A stretch of 64,000 nucleotides of DNA, from assembly GCA_965203735.1 (NCBI GenBank), contig OZ241909.1, positions 2,666,001 through 2,730,000 of the forward strand. The letters are read 5' to 3'. This DNA comes from Bin55 sp965203735. Its GTDB lineage: Bacteria > Pseudomonadota > Gammaproteobacteria > Pseudomonadales > Azotimanducaceae. Under the pieces are notes generated by a model that saw only the letters and a list, made by a program, of their open reading frames with translations, ran no database searches and was not told the origin of the DNA. Shown one piece after another: positions 17,581-26,567 of the stretch; position 1 is the stretch's first letter; every line of letters begins with the position of its first letter. The position numbers and the translations under genes are program-made.

Positions 17581-18457
17581 GTAGCTCCTTCAGTCTCTGA
17601 GTAGCGACATGCGTATATATCTGAGTTGTTGATAGATTAGCATGTCCAAGCATCAATTGTACAGTACGCAAGTCCGCACCGTGATTGAGTAAGTGGGTGG
17701 CAAATGCATGACGCAACGTGTGCGGAGACAATGGTTTTGTAATCCCAGCTCTGTCTGCATAGCGTTTGATTGCATGCCAAAAAGTCTGGCGGCACATCCG
17801 CTGTCCTCGATTGCTCGGAAATAGAGCACTACACCTGTGGCCATTGATCAAATTTGAACGAGCTTCTCGAATGTAGCGTTCCAGCCACATCAGTGCGTAC
17901 TCTCCAAGCGGAACGATACGTTCCTTCGAACCTTTGCCCATCACCCGGATCACGTTTTGCCGCAAGTTCACGGACATGATGGTCAACGAAACAATTTCGC
18001 TCACGCGCAGTCCGGTTGCATAGAGCACTTCCAACATCACTCGATCACGAAACTCGACAGCGTTCTTATCCACATCGGGAGCATGAAGTAGATCCTCCAC
18101 GTCCTGTTCAGTCAAGACGTCAGGTAACGACCGACCAATCTTTGGGTTCTGAATCTTTGCACAAGGATCGTGGTTGATTTCTCCCCGTTCGATGGCGTAC
18201 TTGAAGAAGCCTCGAAACGTCGAGAGAATGCGTGCAGACGAGCGGGCCGAGCAGCCCTGCTCTTGTTTGTATGCCAGAAAATCGAGAATGTTGGACTCGC
18301 GGCTTGACAGCAAACCGCAATCGGACCATTCGACGAATTGGGTTAGGTCTCGTTGATACGCCTCACACGTGGCTTCCGAAAGTCCTTTCTCTAGCCATAC
18401 AGTGTTGATGTACCTACGAACTTCAGTGGGTGTCTCACTGACTCTTGGTTGTTCCAT
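17555..18457 (-). CDS. xerD: Site-specific tyrosine recombinase XerD
   Basis: 300 aa. Resolves chromosome dimers at dif with XerC and FtsK. An N-terminal SAM-like DNA-binding domain spans about residues 10-100, with the catalytic domain after it. Catalytic residues visible: Arg151 (ATGLRVSEI), Lys near GKGSKER, His246 and Arg249 (HTLRH), His272 (LGHANLSTTQIYTH) and Tyr281. Location directly upstream of dsbC and close to rplS is the typical xerD setting, which favours XerD over XerC or an integrase. No att sites or phage genes are nearby. Confidence 0.94.
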   Translation of the reverse strand: MEQPRVSETPTEVRRYINTVWLEKGLSEATCEAYQRDLTQFVEWSDCGLLSSRESNILDFLAYKQEQGCSARSSARILSTFRGFFKYAIERGEINHDPCAKIQNPKIGRSLPDVLTEQDVEDLLHAPDVDKNAVEFRDRVMLEVLYATGLRVSEIVSLTIMSVNLRQNVIRVMGKGSKERIVPLGEYALMWLERYIREARSNLINGHRCSALFPSNRGQRMCRQTFWHAIKRYADRAGITKPLSPHTLRHAFATHLLNHGADLRTVQLMLGHANLSTTQIYTHVATQRLKELHAQHHPRG

Positions 18458-18552
18458 GCCGGCCTCCTTGCCATGTCATGACTTCCTGTCTACATCGAAC
18501 TAATTTGTACACCTCCTCCCGGAGTAATCGACAAACCTAGACGATTCGAGCG

Positions 18553-18903
18553 TTAGACCTTTTCCTTGATCCTCGCCGATCGTCCAGATCGCTCTCGCAA
18601 ATAATACAACTTTGCTTTGCGAACGTCACCTTTGCGGAGAACCTCAATTGAGTCGATCAACGGACTGTGAGTCTGGAATGTACGTTCGACTCCAACTCCA
18701 TGGGATATCTTGCGCACTGTGAAGGAAGAATTCAGTCCTCGGTTGCGTTTACCAATTACTACGCCTTCAAATGCCTGTAGACGGTCTCGTGAGCCTTCTC
18801 GCACCACGACTCTTACATTCACCGAGTCTCCTGTCTGAACATCGGGAAGCGACTCACGAAGCTGTTCGTTTTCGAGTTGTTCGATAATCTTGTTACTTCG
18901 CAT
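18553..18903 (-). CDS. rplS: 50S ribosomal protein L19
   Basis: 116 aa, normal length. L19 sits at the 30S-50S interface. Blocks: FRPGDSVNVRVVV-like start (QTGDSVNVRVVVREGSRDRLQAFEGVVI), RGLNSSFTVRKISHGVGVERTFQTHSPLIDSIEV and RKAKLYYLRERSGRSARIKEK. It is the last gene of the rpsP-rimM-trmD-rplS operon, 11 bp after trmD. The ATG at 18903 is preceded by a GGAGAG-like site. About 95 bp without a clear terminator separate it from xerD. Confidence 0.97.
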   Translation of the reverse strand: MRSNKIIEQLENEQLRESLPDVQTGDSVNVRVVVREGSRDRLQAFEGVVIGKRNRGLNSSFTVRKISHGVGVERTFQTHSPLIDSIEVLRKGDVRKAKLYYLRERSGRSARIKEKV

Positions 18904-18914
18904 GATGTTCTCTC

Positions 18915-19676
18915 CTAGTCATTTTCCGTGTCGAATCCACTACGGCAATTCGCCAACGAATTCACTATTTTACGTTCCTCTTTAGCCCATGACCTTTTAG
19001 TGAGCAGATCGGGACGTCGATTCCAGGTTCGTTTGATGGCTTGGGCATGACGCCATTTCTCCACCTTTCCGTGATCACCACTTAGCAGAATCTCCGGCAC
19101 ATCCAGATCTTCGAATCTTCTAGGTCGAGTGTATTGGGGAAAGTCTAGGAGTCCGTCGGAGTATGACTCAGTGCTCGTCGAGTCAGGGTTGTTCAAAGTA
19201 CCGGAGACCAATCGAGCAACAGAGTCCAATACCACCAGCGCAGGAAGTTCCCCACCACTGAGCACATAGTCGCCAATCGAAAGCTCGCTGTCGACGTAGT
19301 TTTCAACAAATCGTTCATCCACGCCTTCATAACGCCCCGCAATGAGCAGCAGACCATCCAGCTCCGAGAATTTACGTACATCAGTTTGACTCAAGGTCTG
19401 TCCCTGCGGTGTTAGCAGAATCGTCTGTAGCGTCTCGCTCTCAAAATCTGATCGGGCTTGTCTAACACACTCAGCGAGGGGCTCTGCCATCATGACCATT
19501 CCGGGTCCACCTCCGTACGGACGATCATCTACTGACTTGAATGAGTTCTGGGCAAAGTCTCTAGGGTTGTAAAGCTCAAGTTGAATGGAACCTGCTCTTA
19601 CGGCTCGACCTACAACTCCCTCTTCCAAGGCAGCCTGCACCAGGTCGGGAAAGATCGTTACAACACCAAACCACAC
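18915..19676 (-). CDS. trmD: tRNA (guanine-N1-)-methyltransferase TrmD
   Basis: 253 aa. Makes m1G37 in tRNAs that read codons starting with C or others ending in G, preventing frameshifts. It has the SPOUT trefoil-knot fold. Visible blocks: MWFGVVTIFPDL start, DDRPYGGGPGMVMM (G-rich SAM loop), LTPQGQTL, LIAGRYEGVDERF, and LSGGELPALVVLDSVARLVSG, then PQYTRPRRFEDLDVPEILLSGDHGKVEKWRH. The start is GTG at 19676, 7 bp after rimM. Standard position in the rpsP operon. Confidence 0.97.
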   Translation of the reverse strand: MWFGVVTIFPDLVQAALEEGVVGRAVRAGSIQLELYNPRDFAQNSFKSVDDRPYGGGPGMVMMAEPLAECVRQARSDFESETLQTILLTPQGQTLSQTDVRKFSELDGLLLIAGRYEGVDERFVENYVDSELSIGDYVLSGGELPALVVLDSVARLVSGTLNNPDSTSTESYSDGLLDFPQYTRPRRFEDLDVPEILLSGDHGKVEKWRHAQAIKRTWNRRPDLLTKRSWAKEERKIVNSLANCRSGFDTEND

Positions 19677-19683
19677 TTTCGAG

Positions 19684-20214
19684 TCACCAATCGGGTTGCC
19701 AGTCCACTAACACTTGCTCTCCGGGCATGACTTCTCGAACTACCGCAGCCACCAAAGGAATCATCACGTCGCTTTCGTTAGTCTCAATTCTCAATACCGA
19801 ATGTGCGCCGGAGTCGAATACTTCATCGACGCATCCAAAGACATGACCTTCGAGATTAACAACTTTTGTACCCACCAATTCAAACCAGTAAAACTCGTCG
19901 TCTTCAGGAACGGGCAAGCTACTCTTCGGTACTCCGATGAGTCTACCGGTGATTCCACCTGCTTCCGTTCGCGACTCACATGCCCCAATACGAGCGAAAA
20001 ATCCACCTGACTGGGATTGTGTCTGCACATCGACCACCTCGGTCCATTCAACTGTGGACTCAGGTTCACTCTCTCTCCCCAAAGCCCACGGTCGATAACT
20101 CAGAATATTTTCTGGAGGTACTGTGTACGAAGTAATGCGCGACCATCCCTTAAGTCCAAAAGGCCTTGAGACACGTCCGACGACAACAAAATCTTCAGAT
20201 ACAAGGTTAGACAC
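19684..20214 (-). CDS. rimM: Ribosome maturation factor RimM
   Basis: 176 aa. Assists assembly of the 30S head by binding S19. The N-terminal RimM barrel begins VVGRVSRPFGLKGWSRITSYT; a PRC-barrel domain follows, with EFYWFELVGTKVVNLEGHVFGCVDEVFDSGAHSVLRI and DVMIPLVAAVVREV, LVDWQPDW at the end. The start is GTG at 20214, 115 bp after the end of rpsP, a wider gap than is common in this operon. Confidence 0.95.
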   Translation of the reverse strand: MSNLVSEDFVVVGRVSRPFGLKGWSRITSYTVPPENILSYRPWALGRESEPESTVEWTEVVDVQTQSQSGGFFARIGACESRTEAGGITGRLIGVPKSSLPVPEDDEFYWFELVGTKVVNLEGHVFGCVDEVFDSGAHSVLRIETNESDVMIPLVAAVVREVMPGEQVLVDWQPDW

Positions 20215-20329
20215 GGAAACAGCAGATAAAGTTGGTCCGAGTTAAACGACTCTGTTGTCGAGTAAACGAAAGAACTAGCTAAGGGAACAAGTGTGTCGTT
20301 ATTATGTTAGTCAGTCAGGGGTCAGACTA

Positions 20330-20863
20330 CTACGAACTCTCTTTGGATTCCTCACCGGAAGAGTCTTCACTTTGTTCTGTCTCCACGGTGTTGTCTTCGG
20401 GTTTTTCTTCCGAATCGGTTGTACTTTCTTCTGAGGACTCTTCGGAAGGATCTGCTACTTCCTGCTCAGTTGACGCTTCGGCGACATCTCCTTCGACCTG
20501 CTCAGCAGCTTCCTCAGCAACTTCTTCGACACTTGCGTCTGCTGCCGCTTCTTCTTGATCACTCGAGTCCTCAACAGCAGTTGCCTCTTCTGTCTGATCT
20601 GCTTGCTCTGAAGTCGCTTGCTCGATCCGTGCGTTCTTAATAATGCTCTTGACTTTCGGACTCGGAATCGCTCCAACACTGATCCAATAGTCGACACGTT
20701 CGAGATTTACCCAAGTGCGCACCGCTTCCCCACGAGCAATTGGATTGTAGTAGCCAACTCGTTCGATAAATCGACCGTCACGAGGATTTCGTTTGTCTGA
20801 GACCGACAAGTGATAGAACGGATTTTTCCGCTTGCCAGCGCGAGCCAAGCGTATAACAACCAT
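20330..20863 (-). CDS. rpsP: 30S ribosomal protein S16 with long acidic C-terminal tail
   Basis: From the ATG at 20863 the protein is 177 aa, about twice the usual S16. Residues 1-82 are an ordinary S16 (MVVIRLARAGKRKNPFYHL, RDGRFIERVGYYNP, WISVGAIPSPKVKSIIKNA). The last 95 or so residues are low complexity, mostly Glu, Ser, Ala, Asp, Thr and Gln, with almost no basic residues, so strongly negative. The tail is in frame without a break and the next gene is rimM, so it is part of the gene. An in-frame ATG 60 bp upstream (20923) follows a near-perfect AGGAGGGAG ribosome site, while the ATG at 20863 has none; translation may start there, adding about 20 residues. S16 identity is certain; tail function unknown. 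Confidence 0.93.
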   Translation of the reverse strand: MVVIRLARAGKRKNPFYHLSVSDKRNPRDGRFIERVGYYNPIARGEAVRTWVNLERVDYWISVGAIPSPKVKSIIKNARIEQATSEQADQTEEATAVEDSSDQEEAAADASVEEVAEEAAEQVEGDVAEASTEQEVADPSEESSEESTTDSEEKPEDNTVETEQSEDSSGEESKESS

Positions 20864-20923
20864 AGTTTTTGGAACCAATGACGGTGGGAGCACGCGAATT
20901 GTACTTGAACACCAGCAATTCAT

Positions 20924-20940
20924 CTCCCTCCTAGATTGAA
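20924..20940 (-). promoter_or_regulatory. Strong Shine-Dalgarno sequence upstream of rpsP
   Basis: The reverse strand reads TCTAGGAGGGAG directly before an ATG at 20923. The AGGAGG core is close to a perfect anti-SD match, with a spacing of only about three to four bases. The ATG is in frame with S16 and 20 codons upstream of the conserved Met, so the site decides between two start codons. Confidence 0.6.
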
Positions 20941-21062
20941 TTTTGCCCGCAACCTTTAGACGGGAAATTCTCCCAGTGCTAGCTAGTGCTGTTCAAGTTG
21001 AACAAGGTGAGGTCGCGTTTTAGCCTGACAAGTCACAGGACCAGCAACCATCGGCGAGAACT

Positions 21063-22424
21063 CTAACGATGTCTTCTGCCTTGGCTCATCGCCTCGGCAC
21101 TCTCAAGTCTCTGAAGAATCTTGTTGCTCTTGCGACCCGCTCGTTTCATTTGCTTCTCAAGTTGTCGATACTTTCTTAGTAGAAGATTCACTTCATGAAT
21201 CTGCACGCCGCTCCCCTCAGCAATCCGTCGCTTTCTTGAACTGTCCAGAACTGCAGGAAATCGACGTTCATGCAAGGTCATCGAGTCTATGATCACGCAT
21301 TGCTTCTTCATTTGGTCATCGTCCATGCTCTTCACTTTGACCGTAGACGGATCCAAGTCGGGCATCATGTCCTTGAAGCCTGCAACTCCTCCCATTGCAC
21401 TGAATTGCTGTAGTTGGTCGCGCATGTCGTCGAGATTGAACTTGCTTCCGCGAAAGATCTTCTTCGCAAGACGCTCTGCCTTGCCTTTGTCTACCTTCTG
21501 TTCCGCTTCCTCTAAGTAGGAAAGAACATCGCCCATTCCAAGAATGCGTGATGCAATGCGATCGGGATGGAACGGTTCCAGTCCATCCAAGTCTTCACCG
21601 ATTCCGAGAAACTTAATTGGTTTGCCAGTGATGGAACGAACTGAAAGAGCAGCTCCACCACGAGCGTCCCCATCAGCTTTGGACAAGACGACGCCCGTGA
21701 GCGGCAAAGCCTTGTCAAAGGCTCGCGCTGTGTTTGCGGCATCCTGACCTGTCATCGCATCCACAACGAAAAGCGTCTCGCGGGGATTGAGCACTTTGTG
21801 TAGACGAGCGATTTCTTCCATCATGGTCTCGTCGACTGCAAGTCGGCCTGCAGTGTCCACAATGAGTACGTCGTGGAAACTTTTTCGGGCCATCTTGACC
21901 GCTCGCTTGACAATGGCGTCAGGCCTATCTCGCTGCTTGCTAGGTATGAATTCGACATCTGCTTGCTCGGCAAGCGACTGCAGTTGTTCGATCGCCGCAG
22001 GACGATACACGTCGGCCGACACCACACTCACCGACTTTGAGTCTCGTTCTTTCAGCCACTTTGCCAACTTAATGGCGGTGGTGGTCTTCCCTACTCCTTG
22101 AAGACCGGCCATGAGCACAACGTTGGGGACGTTTCCACCGCCGAGGTCCAGTCCGTCGTTAGTCTCACCCATCAACTTAACAAGCGAATCGTGTACTATT
22201 CGGACAAATGCATGACCCGGTTGAACACTGCGTGATACCGTTTGACCAACTGCTTGTCTCTGAACATCCTTTACAAACTCGGTAACGACGTTAAACGCGA
22301 CATCCGCGTCAATTAGCGCATTACGAACTTCTCGCACAGCTTCTTCAATGTTGCTTTCCGATAGTTGTCGACTCCGTAAGGGAGCAAGAACTCCAGAAAT
22401 CTTGTCTCTTAAGTTGTCAAACAT
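21063..22424 (-). CDS. ffh: Signal recognition particle protein Ffh
   Basis: About 453 aa from ATG 22424 (MFDNLRDKI); a TTG two codons upstream is less likely. Ffh with 4.5S RNA delivers membrane-protein ribosomes to FtsY. The N domain (1-85) is followed by the GTPase G domain with P-loop GLQGVGKTTTAIKLAKW, DTAGRLAVDETMM, and SKADGDARGGAALS. The M domain (from about 310) carries the methionine-rich RNA and signal binding region and ends in the basic AMSQGRRHR. It lies 139 bp upstream of rpsP on the same strand and diverges from ypjD, the usual gammaproteobacterial layout. Confidence 0.97.
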   Translation of the reverse strand: MFDNLRDKISGVLAPLRSRQLSESNIEEAVREVRNALIDADVAFNVVTEFVKDVQRQAVGQTVSRSVQPGHAFVRIVHDSLVKLMGETNDGLDLGGGNVPNVVLMAGLQGVGKTTTAIKLAKWLKERDSKSVSVVSADVYRPAAIEQLQSLAEQADVEFIPSKQRDRPDAIVKRAVKMARKSFHDVLIVDTAGRLAVDETMMEEIARLHKVLNPRETLFVVDAMTGQDAANTARAFDKALPLTGVVLSKADGDARGGAALSVRSITGKPIKFLGIGEDLDGLEPFHPDRIASRILGMGDVLSYLEEAEQKVDKGKAERLAKKIFRGSKFNLDDMRDQLQQFSAMGGVAGFKDMMPDLDPSTVKVKSMDDDQMKKQCVIIDSMTLHERRFPAVLDSSRKRRIAEGSGVQIHEVNLLLRKYRQLEKQMKRAGRKSNKILQRLESAEAMSQGRRHR

Positions 22425-22561
22425 CTGCAATCATTTCATGAGAGGAAAGTGCGACTGGCGAAGAGCGAGCCGAATCAAAAGTATAGGCTATAGCAGGTTC
22501 TCCATTCCTACTGTTGACGTGCTTGTTGGGCAGTTTCTAACGAATTGACTGTTTTTCTATT

Positions 22562-23359
22562 GTGATTCTTGCGATCTCCGCCTCAATCCTCTATTTGACG
22601 GCCTTGGTGCTGACTTTTCGACTTAGTCGCGAAGCGAATCGACTAGGAGAAGTCGCCGCGTCCTTGGCCGGTGCAATTGCCTTTGCATGCCATTTGGTGT
22701 ATGCCGTGAGAGTTTTTTGGACGGGAGGAGGCGTGGATCTGGCGGTCTTTCCAATAGCTGCAATCGTCACCGTTTGTGTAGCTCTAATCGTTCTCGTAGA
22801 ACAACTCCTAACTCCGGTGCGGGCCAAACCCGTTGTCATCGTCTTATTTCCGCTAATCGCATTGATTTTGGTTTCATCTGGATTATTTCACAAGGGGTCT
22901 CTTCACACATCACCCTTGAGTGTCGGACTAACTGTGCATGTCGTCGTGAGTCTTGCTGCCTATTCGATTCTTGCATATGCGGCTTGTCAAGCTGCTCTCT
23001 TGGTTTGGTTGGATAGGGCAATCAAGAAGCACGAGTTCAATGCTTTCCTTCGTACTTTTCCTCCACTCGAGTCTGCCGAAGTAACCCTTTTCAATGCCTT
23101 ATGGACAGGACTATTTCTACTCACTGTCGCTAATGCAACAGGTTTTGTCTTTTTCTGGGGAAAGCTCTTCACGCACGCTAGTCACCTTCATGTCGCCCTC
23201 ACGATTGCAGCATGGATGATCTACGCGTTCCTTATGTTGGGACACCACATCAGAGGATGGCGTGGAAACTTCACAACAAAACTCTCGTTAGCTGCCTTTG
23301 TCGTACTCCTAATCGGTTACTTTGGTACGCGAATTGTCATTGACACATTCGTAGGGTAG
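22562..23359 (+). CDS. ypjD: YpjD/CcsA-family inner-membrane protein (cytochrome c assembly-like)
   Basis: 265 aa with about eight hydrophobic segments. The protein belongs to the CcsA/HemX-like membrane family annotated as cytochrome c assembly protein. Conserved features seen are the HVVVSLAAYSILAYAACQA segment, the FNALWTGLFLLTVANATGF segment and GHHIRGWRGN near the C-terminus. The ffh - ypjD - corB order is a common gammaproteobacterial neighbourhood. The GTG at 22562 is the start that fits; upstream sequence up to ffh probably holds divergent promoters. True function in this group is not settled; a link to haem or cytochrome handling is inferred from the family. Confidence 0.85.
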   Translation: MILAISASILYLTALVLTFRLSREANRLGEVAASLAGAIAFACHLVYAVRVFWTGGGVDLAVFPIAAIVTVCVALIVLVEQLLTPVRAKPVVIVLFPLIALILVSSGLFHKGSLHTSPLSVGLTVHVVVSLAAYSILAYAACQAALLVWLDRAIKKHEFNAFLRTFPPLESAEVTLFNALWTGLFLLTVANATGFVFFWGKLFTHASHLHVALTIAAWMIYAFLMLGHHIRGWRGNFTTKLSLAAFVVLLIGYFGTRIVIDTFVG

Positions 23360-23388
23360 CCACAAGACCCTCAACTAAGTTTCAGTCC

Positions 23389-24696
23389 ATGCCCGAAGTT
23401 CCTACGTTCTTACTCGTAATTGCCACAGTCATTCTGATCTTTATGAGCGGATATTTCTCCAGCTCAGAGACCGCCATGATGAAGCTGAACCCTTATCAGC
23501 TGAAACACATGGCAGAACAAGGGAATCGAGGTGCACGTCGATCTCAAAAGCTACTGAGGAAAACCGATCGACTGTTGGGTGTCATTCTGATTGGAAACAA
23601 TCTTGTCAATAACATCGCAGCAATGATTGCGTATGTGATCTGCGTGCGTTTGTTAGGAGATTTTGGGCCAGCCGTCGCCGCAATCGGGTTCACATTCCTA
23701 ATGCTTGTCTTTGCCGAGGTTGCTCCAAAGACGATAGCGGCCGAACGTCCAGAGTCTATAGCTTTTCCATCCTCCTACATTCTCAATCTCTTGGAAAAGA
23801 TTCTCTCTCCGGCTGTCTCGTTGGTGAAGGTTTGCGCGAGCGTCATGGTCAATCCTTTTGTCAAAAACATTGCAGCGAAGTCAACTAGCCTGTCACTTGA
23901 GGAACTTCGAACAGTCGTAGGAACCGAGAGCGACTTGCCTCTCGAGAGGCAGGAAATGCTATTGGGAATTCTGGACTTGGGGAAAGCCGAGATTAACGAC
24001 ATCATGGTTCATCGATCGGAAGTAGAGGGTATCGACATTGGAAATTCTGATCGTGACTTGGTGGAAGACCTTATTCATGCCAACCACACGCTCCTTCCGG
24101 TGTACGAAGACGATATCGACAACGTGATTGGAGTTCTCCATCTGAAACGAGCGGGACAACTTCTCCGGTCTGAGACCATTGCAATAGAAGACTTTAAGGA
24201 GCAACTCGAGCAGCCCTATTTCGTTCCAAGTGGCACGCCTTTGCCGACACAGCTTGCCAATTTCCAACAGAAGAAAACACGATTCGCGTTTGTTGTCGAC
24301 GAGTACGGAACAGTCTTGGGGATCGTGACCCTCGAAGACATTCTGGAAGAGGTCATCGGTGAGTTTACGACGGATACGTCAGCTGGCTATCCCGACATTT
24401 TTCCGCAAGAGGACGGCTCGTACGTCATTGATGGCTATGCGTTGCTTAGGGACATAAACACCCGTCTCGAATGGGATCTACCCACCGAAGGCCCAAAAAC
24501 TCTAAACGGATTGCTCTTGGAGGTCCTTGAAGACATTCCGGATGGAAATGTAGGCCTAAGAATCAACGGTTACATATGCGAGACACTCAAAGTGGGAGAA
24601 AATGCCTTACCAAGCATTCGCGTCGTTCGTACCGAGACACCTGAAGAAGAGACTCCGAGCGACTCTGACGATCAAGATGAGCCTCTCGACGACTAA
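23389..24696 (+). CDS. corB: CorB/CNNM-family magnesium exporter-like protein with CBS pair
   Basis: 435 aa. Residues about 5-185 form the DUF21/CNNM membrane domain, with the SGYFSSSETAMMKLNPYQLKH signature and FAEVAPKTIAAERPE. A CBS pair follows at about 205-330 (IMVHRSEVEGIDI, RFAFVVDEYGTVLGIVTLEDILEEVIGEF). A CorC_HlyC domain ends the protein (about 340-415: YVIDGYALLRDINTRLEWDLP). The last 20 residues are acidic. Homologues act in Mg2+ efflux. It ends 2 bp from the convergent leuA stop. Confidence 0.92.
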   Translation: MPEVPTFLLVIATVILIFMSGYFSSSETAMMKLNPYQLKHMAEQGNRGARRSQKLLRKTDRLLGVILIGNNLVNNIAAMIAYVICVRLLGDFGPAVAAIGFTFLMLVFAEVAPKTIAAERPESIAFPSSYILNLLEKILSPAVSLVKVCASVMVNPFVKNIAAKSTSLSLEELRTVVGTESDLPLERQEMLLGILDLGKAEINDIMVHRSEVEGIDIGNSDRDLVEDLIHANHTLLPVYEDDIDNVIGVLHLKRAGQLLRSETIAIEDFKEQLEQPYFVPSGTPLPTQLANFQQKKTRFAFVVDEYGTVLGIVTLEDILEEVIGEFTTDTSAGYPDIFPQEDGSYVIDGYALLRDINTRLEWDLPTEGPKTLNGLLLEVLEDIPDGNVGLRINGYICETLKVGENALPSIRVVRTETPEEETPSDSDDQDEPLDD

Positions 24697-24698
24697 GT

Positions 24699-26441
24699 CT
24701 ACGTCTGCCTGACTCTTCCTTCGGACAGTTTCCACCTTCTGTTCAAGGCAGCCATGACCGCTGTCAGTGACGCGGAAACAGCATTCTTGCCGAGGCCAAT
24801 TCCGTAGACAGGTCGTTCTTCAAATTCAATCGCAATAATGCCGATGGCCGTCGATCGATCCTTATCGATTCCCTCTCTTTGGATGGTCTGATGAATGTAG
24901 TCACTGACACGCAGAGGTTCATTCAATGTCTCCGAAAGTGCATTGACCAGCGCATCTATTGGACCGGAACCTTCACCCTTCACAGCGATCTGGCTCTCGG
25001 AAACGTGAACCATAGCTTCAATCGTCGTCTTGTGGGACTGGTCGCTGTTTGACAGCGTATAGTGATCGAGTTTGTAGGGTCCATCCTCTACTCGATATTC
25101 GAGGACGAGAGCATCAAGCATTTTTGACGGCGACACTTCGGATTGAGTATCCTCGGTGATCGTCTGAACATACCGCGAAAACTCGACAAGCATTTCACGC
25201 GGCAAGTAAATCCCATAGTGCTCTTCGAGCACAAAACCCACGCCACCCTTACCCGACTGACTATTGATTCTTACCGACTCTTTGTAGGACGATCCGACAT
25301 CTTCCGGATCGATCGGCAAGTACGGCACTTCCCACCGTGATCGATCCACTTGCGACATGCCTTTTCGAATGGCGTCTTGATGAGAACCCGAGAAAGCCGT
25401 GAACACTAGGTCGCCCGCGTAAGGATGTCTCGGATGCACAGGTAGCTTGTTTATGGATTCAACGGTCTCGCGAATCCGTGGCATGTCACACAAGTCCAAT
25501 TGTGGATCCACTCCCTGAGAGAATAGGTTCATGGCAACCGTGACTATATCGCAGTTACCAGTCCGTTCACCATTTCCGAACAACGTGCCCTCAACTCTCT
25601 CAGCTCCCGCCATCAAGGCAAGTTCGGTCGCCGCAATTCCCGTCCCTCGATCATTGTGTGTATGCAGACTGACGATTGACGAATCGCGATAGTCGAAATT
25701 TCTGCAAAAGTACTCGATTTGGTCGGCATAGATGTTGGGAGTTGCCAATTCGACGGTGGATGGGAGATTGATAATCACCTTTCGATCCGTCGAAGCTCCC
25801 CAAGTCTCGCACACGGCGGAACTGATCTCGAGAGCAAAGTCAAGCTCTGTCCCAGTGAAGCTCTCAGGCGAGTACTCAAACTCAACATTCGTGCTGGTCA
25901 GATGCCGAGTCATATCCCTGACAAGCTCCGTGCCCGCTACAGCAAGATCCACAATTTGCTGACGGTCCATGTTGAAGACAACTTTACGCTGCAATGCAGA
26001 AGTCGAGTTGTAGAGATGAAAAATTGCGTTTCTTGTGCCGTCGAGAGCTTCAACAGTGCGCTCAATTAGTTCTTTGCGGGCCTGGCAGAGCACTTGGATC
26101 GTGATGTCATCAGGGACGAGACCGTCGTCAACAATTTTCCTAATGAAATCGAAGTCGGGCTGCGATGCTGCTGGAAAGCCCACCTCAATCTCAATAAAAC
26201 CGACTTCCAACAAAAGCTCGTACATCCTCAGCTTCTCATCGACACTCATGGGTTCGATGAGGGCTTGGTTTCCGTCACGCAAATCAACGCTGCACCATCT
26301 TGGGGCGTGCTTCAACCTGTTTGACGGCCAAGTGCGATTCGGAAGTTCGATTGGTGCGAAAGCGGTGTACTTTTCGAATGGCATCGCACCGGACTTACTA
26401 CCGGACACACGGCTATCGAGTATTGGAGACTTAGCTTCCAT
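24699..26441 (-). CDS. leuA: 2-Isopropylmalate synthase (long LeuA type)
   Basis: About 560-580 aa. Condenses acetyl-CoA with 2-oxoisovalerate, the first leucine step. It matches the long LeuA form of pseudomonads and actinobacteria (PIELPNRTWPSNRL). The catalytic barrel has WCSVDLRDGNQALIEPM and the metal-binding HTHNDRGTG loop. A C-terminal regulatory (LeuA dimer) domain follows, with KGEGSGPIDALVNAL. The start is unsettled: ATG 26441, an upstream TTG 26444, or ATG 26384 (MPFEKYTAFAPIEL), which is nearest to the length of known homologues; none has a good ribosome site. About 313 bp of upstream DNA hold an inverted repeat and the divergent tRNA-Sec. No leucine-rich leader peptide was seen. 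Confidence 0.94.
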   Translation of the reverse strand: MEAKSPILDSRVSGSKSGAMPFEKYTAFAPIELPNRTWPSNRLKHAPRWCSVDLRDGNQALIEPMSVDEKLRMYELLLEVGFIEIEVGFPAASQPDFDFIRKIVDDGLVPDDITIQVLCQARKELIERTVEALDGTRNAIFHLYNSTSALQRKVVFNMDRQQIVDLAVAGTELVRDMTRHLTSTNVEFEYSPESFTGTELDFALEISSAVCETWGASTDRKVIINLPSTVELATPNIYADQIEYFCRNFDYRDSSIVSLHTHNDRGTGIAATELALMAGAERVEGTLFGNGERTGNCDIVTVAMNLFSQGVDPQLDLCDMPRIRETVESINKLPVHPRHPYAGDLVFTAFSGSHQDAIRKGMSQVDRSRWEVPYLPIDPEDVGSSYKESVRINSQSGKGGVGFVLEEHYGIYLPREMLVEFSRYVQTITEDTQSEVSPSKMLDALVLEYRVEDGPYKLDHYTLSNSDQSHKTTIEAMVHVSESQIAVKGEGSGPIDALVNALSETLNEPLRVSDYIHQTIQREGIDKDRSTAIGIIAIEFEERPVYGIGLGKNAVSASLTAVMAALNRRWKLSEGRVRQT

Positions 26442-26548
26442 CAAGGTGGATGTTCATGGTGAGAGAGCTAGATGATTGCATCTTATGACGCCGTTGATAA
26501 GCCTGACTGAACGCCCTCCAAGCGTGGCTCTTACAAATGTGGCAGTAA

Positions 26549-26567
26549 CTAACCATTGTATGGTTAG
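26549..26567. repeat. 8-3-8 inverted repeat upstream of leuA
   Basis: CTAACCAT, three bases TGT, then ATGGTTAG form a perfect 19-bp palindrome in the 313-bp leuA/tRNA-Sec intergenic region. It lies about 107 bp from the leuA start and about 190 bp from the tRNA. No T-run follows on either strand, so a regulator operator is more likely than a terminator. The rest of this region, apart from the tRNA promoter, has no recognisable gene. Confidence 0.45.

Noticed and set aside
17555..18457. XerD-like recombinase as an integrase marking a mobile element
   Set aside because: Its neighbours (dsbC, hom, rplS operon) are the normal chromosomal context of xerD, and there are no att repeats or phage genes.
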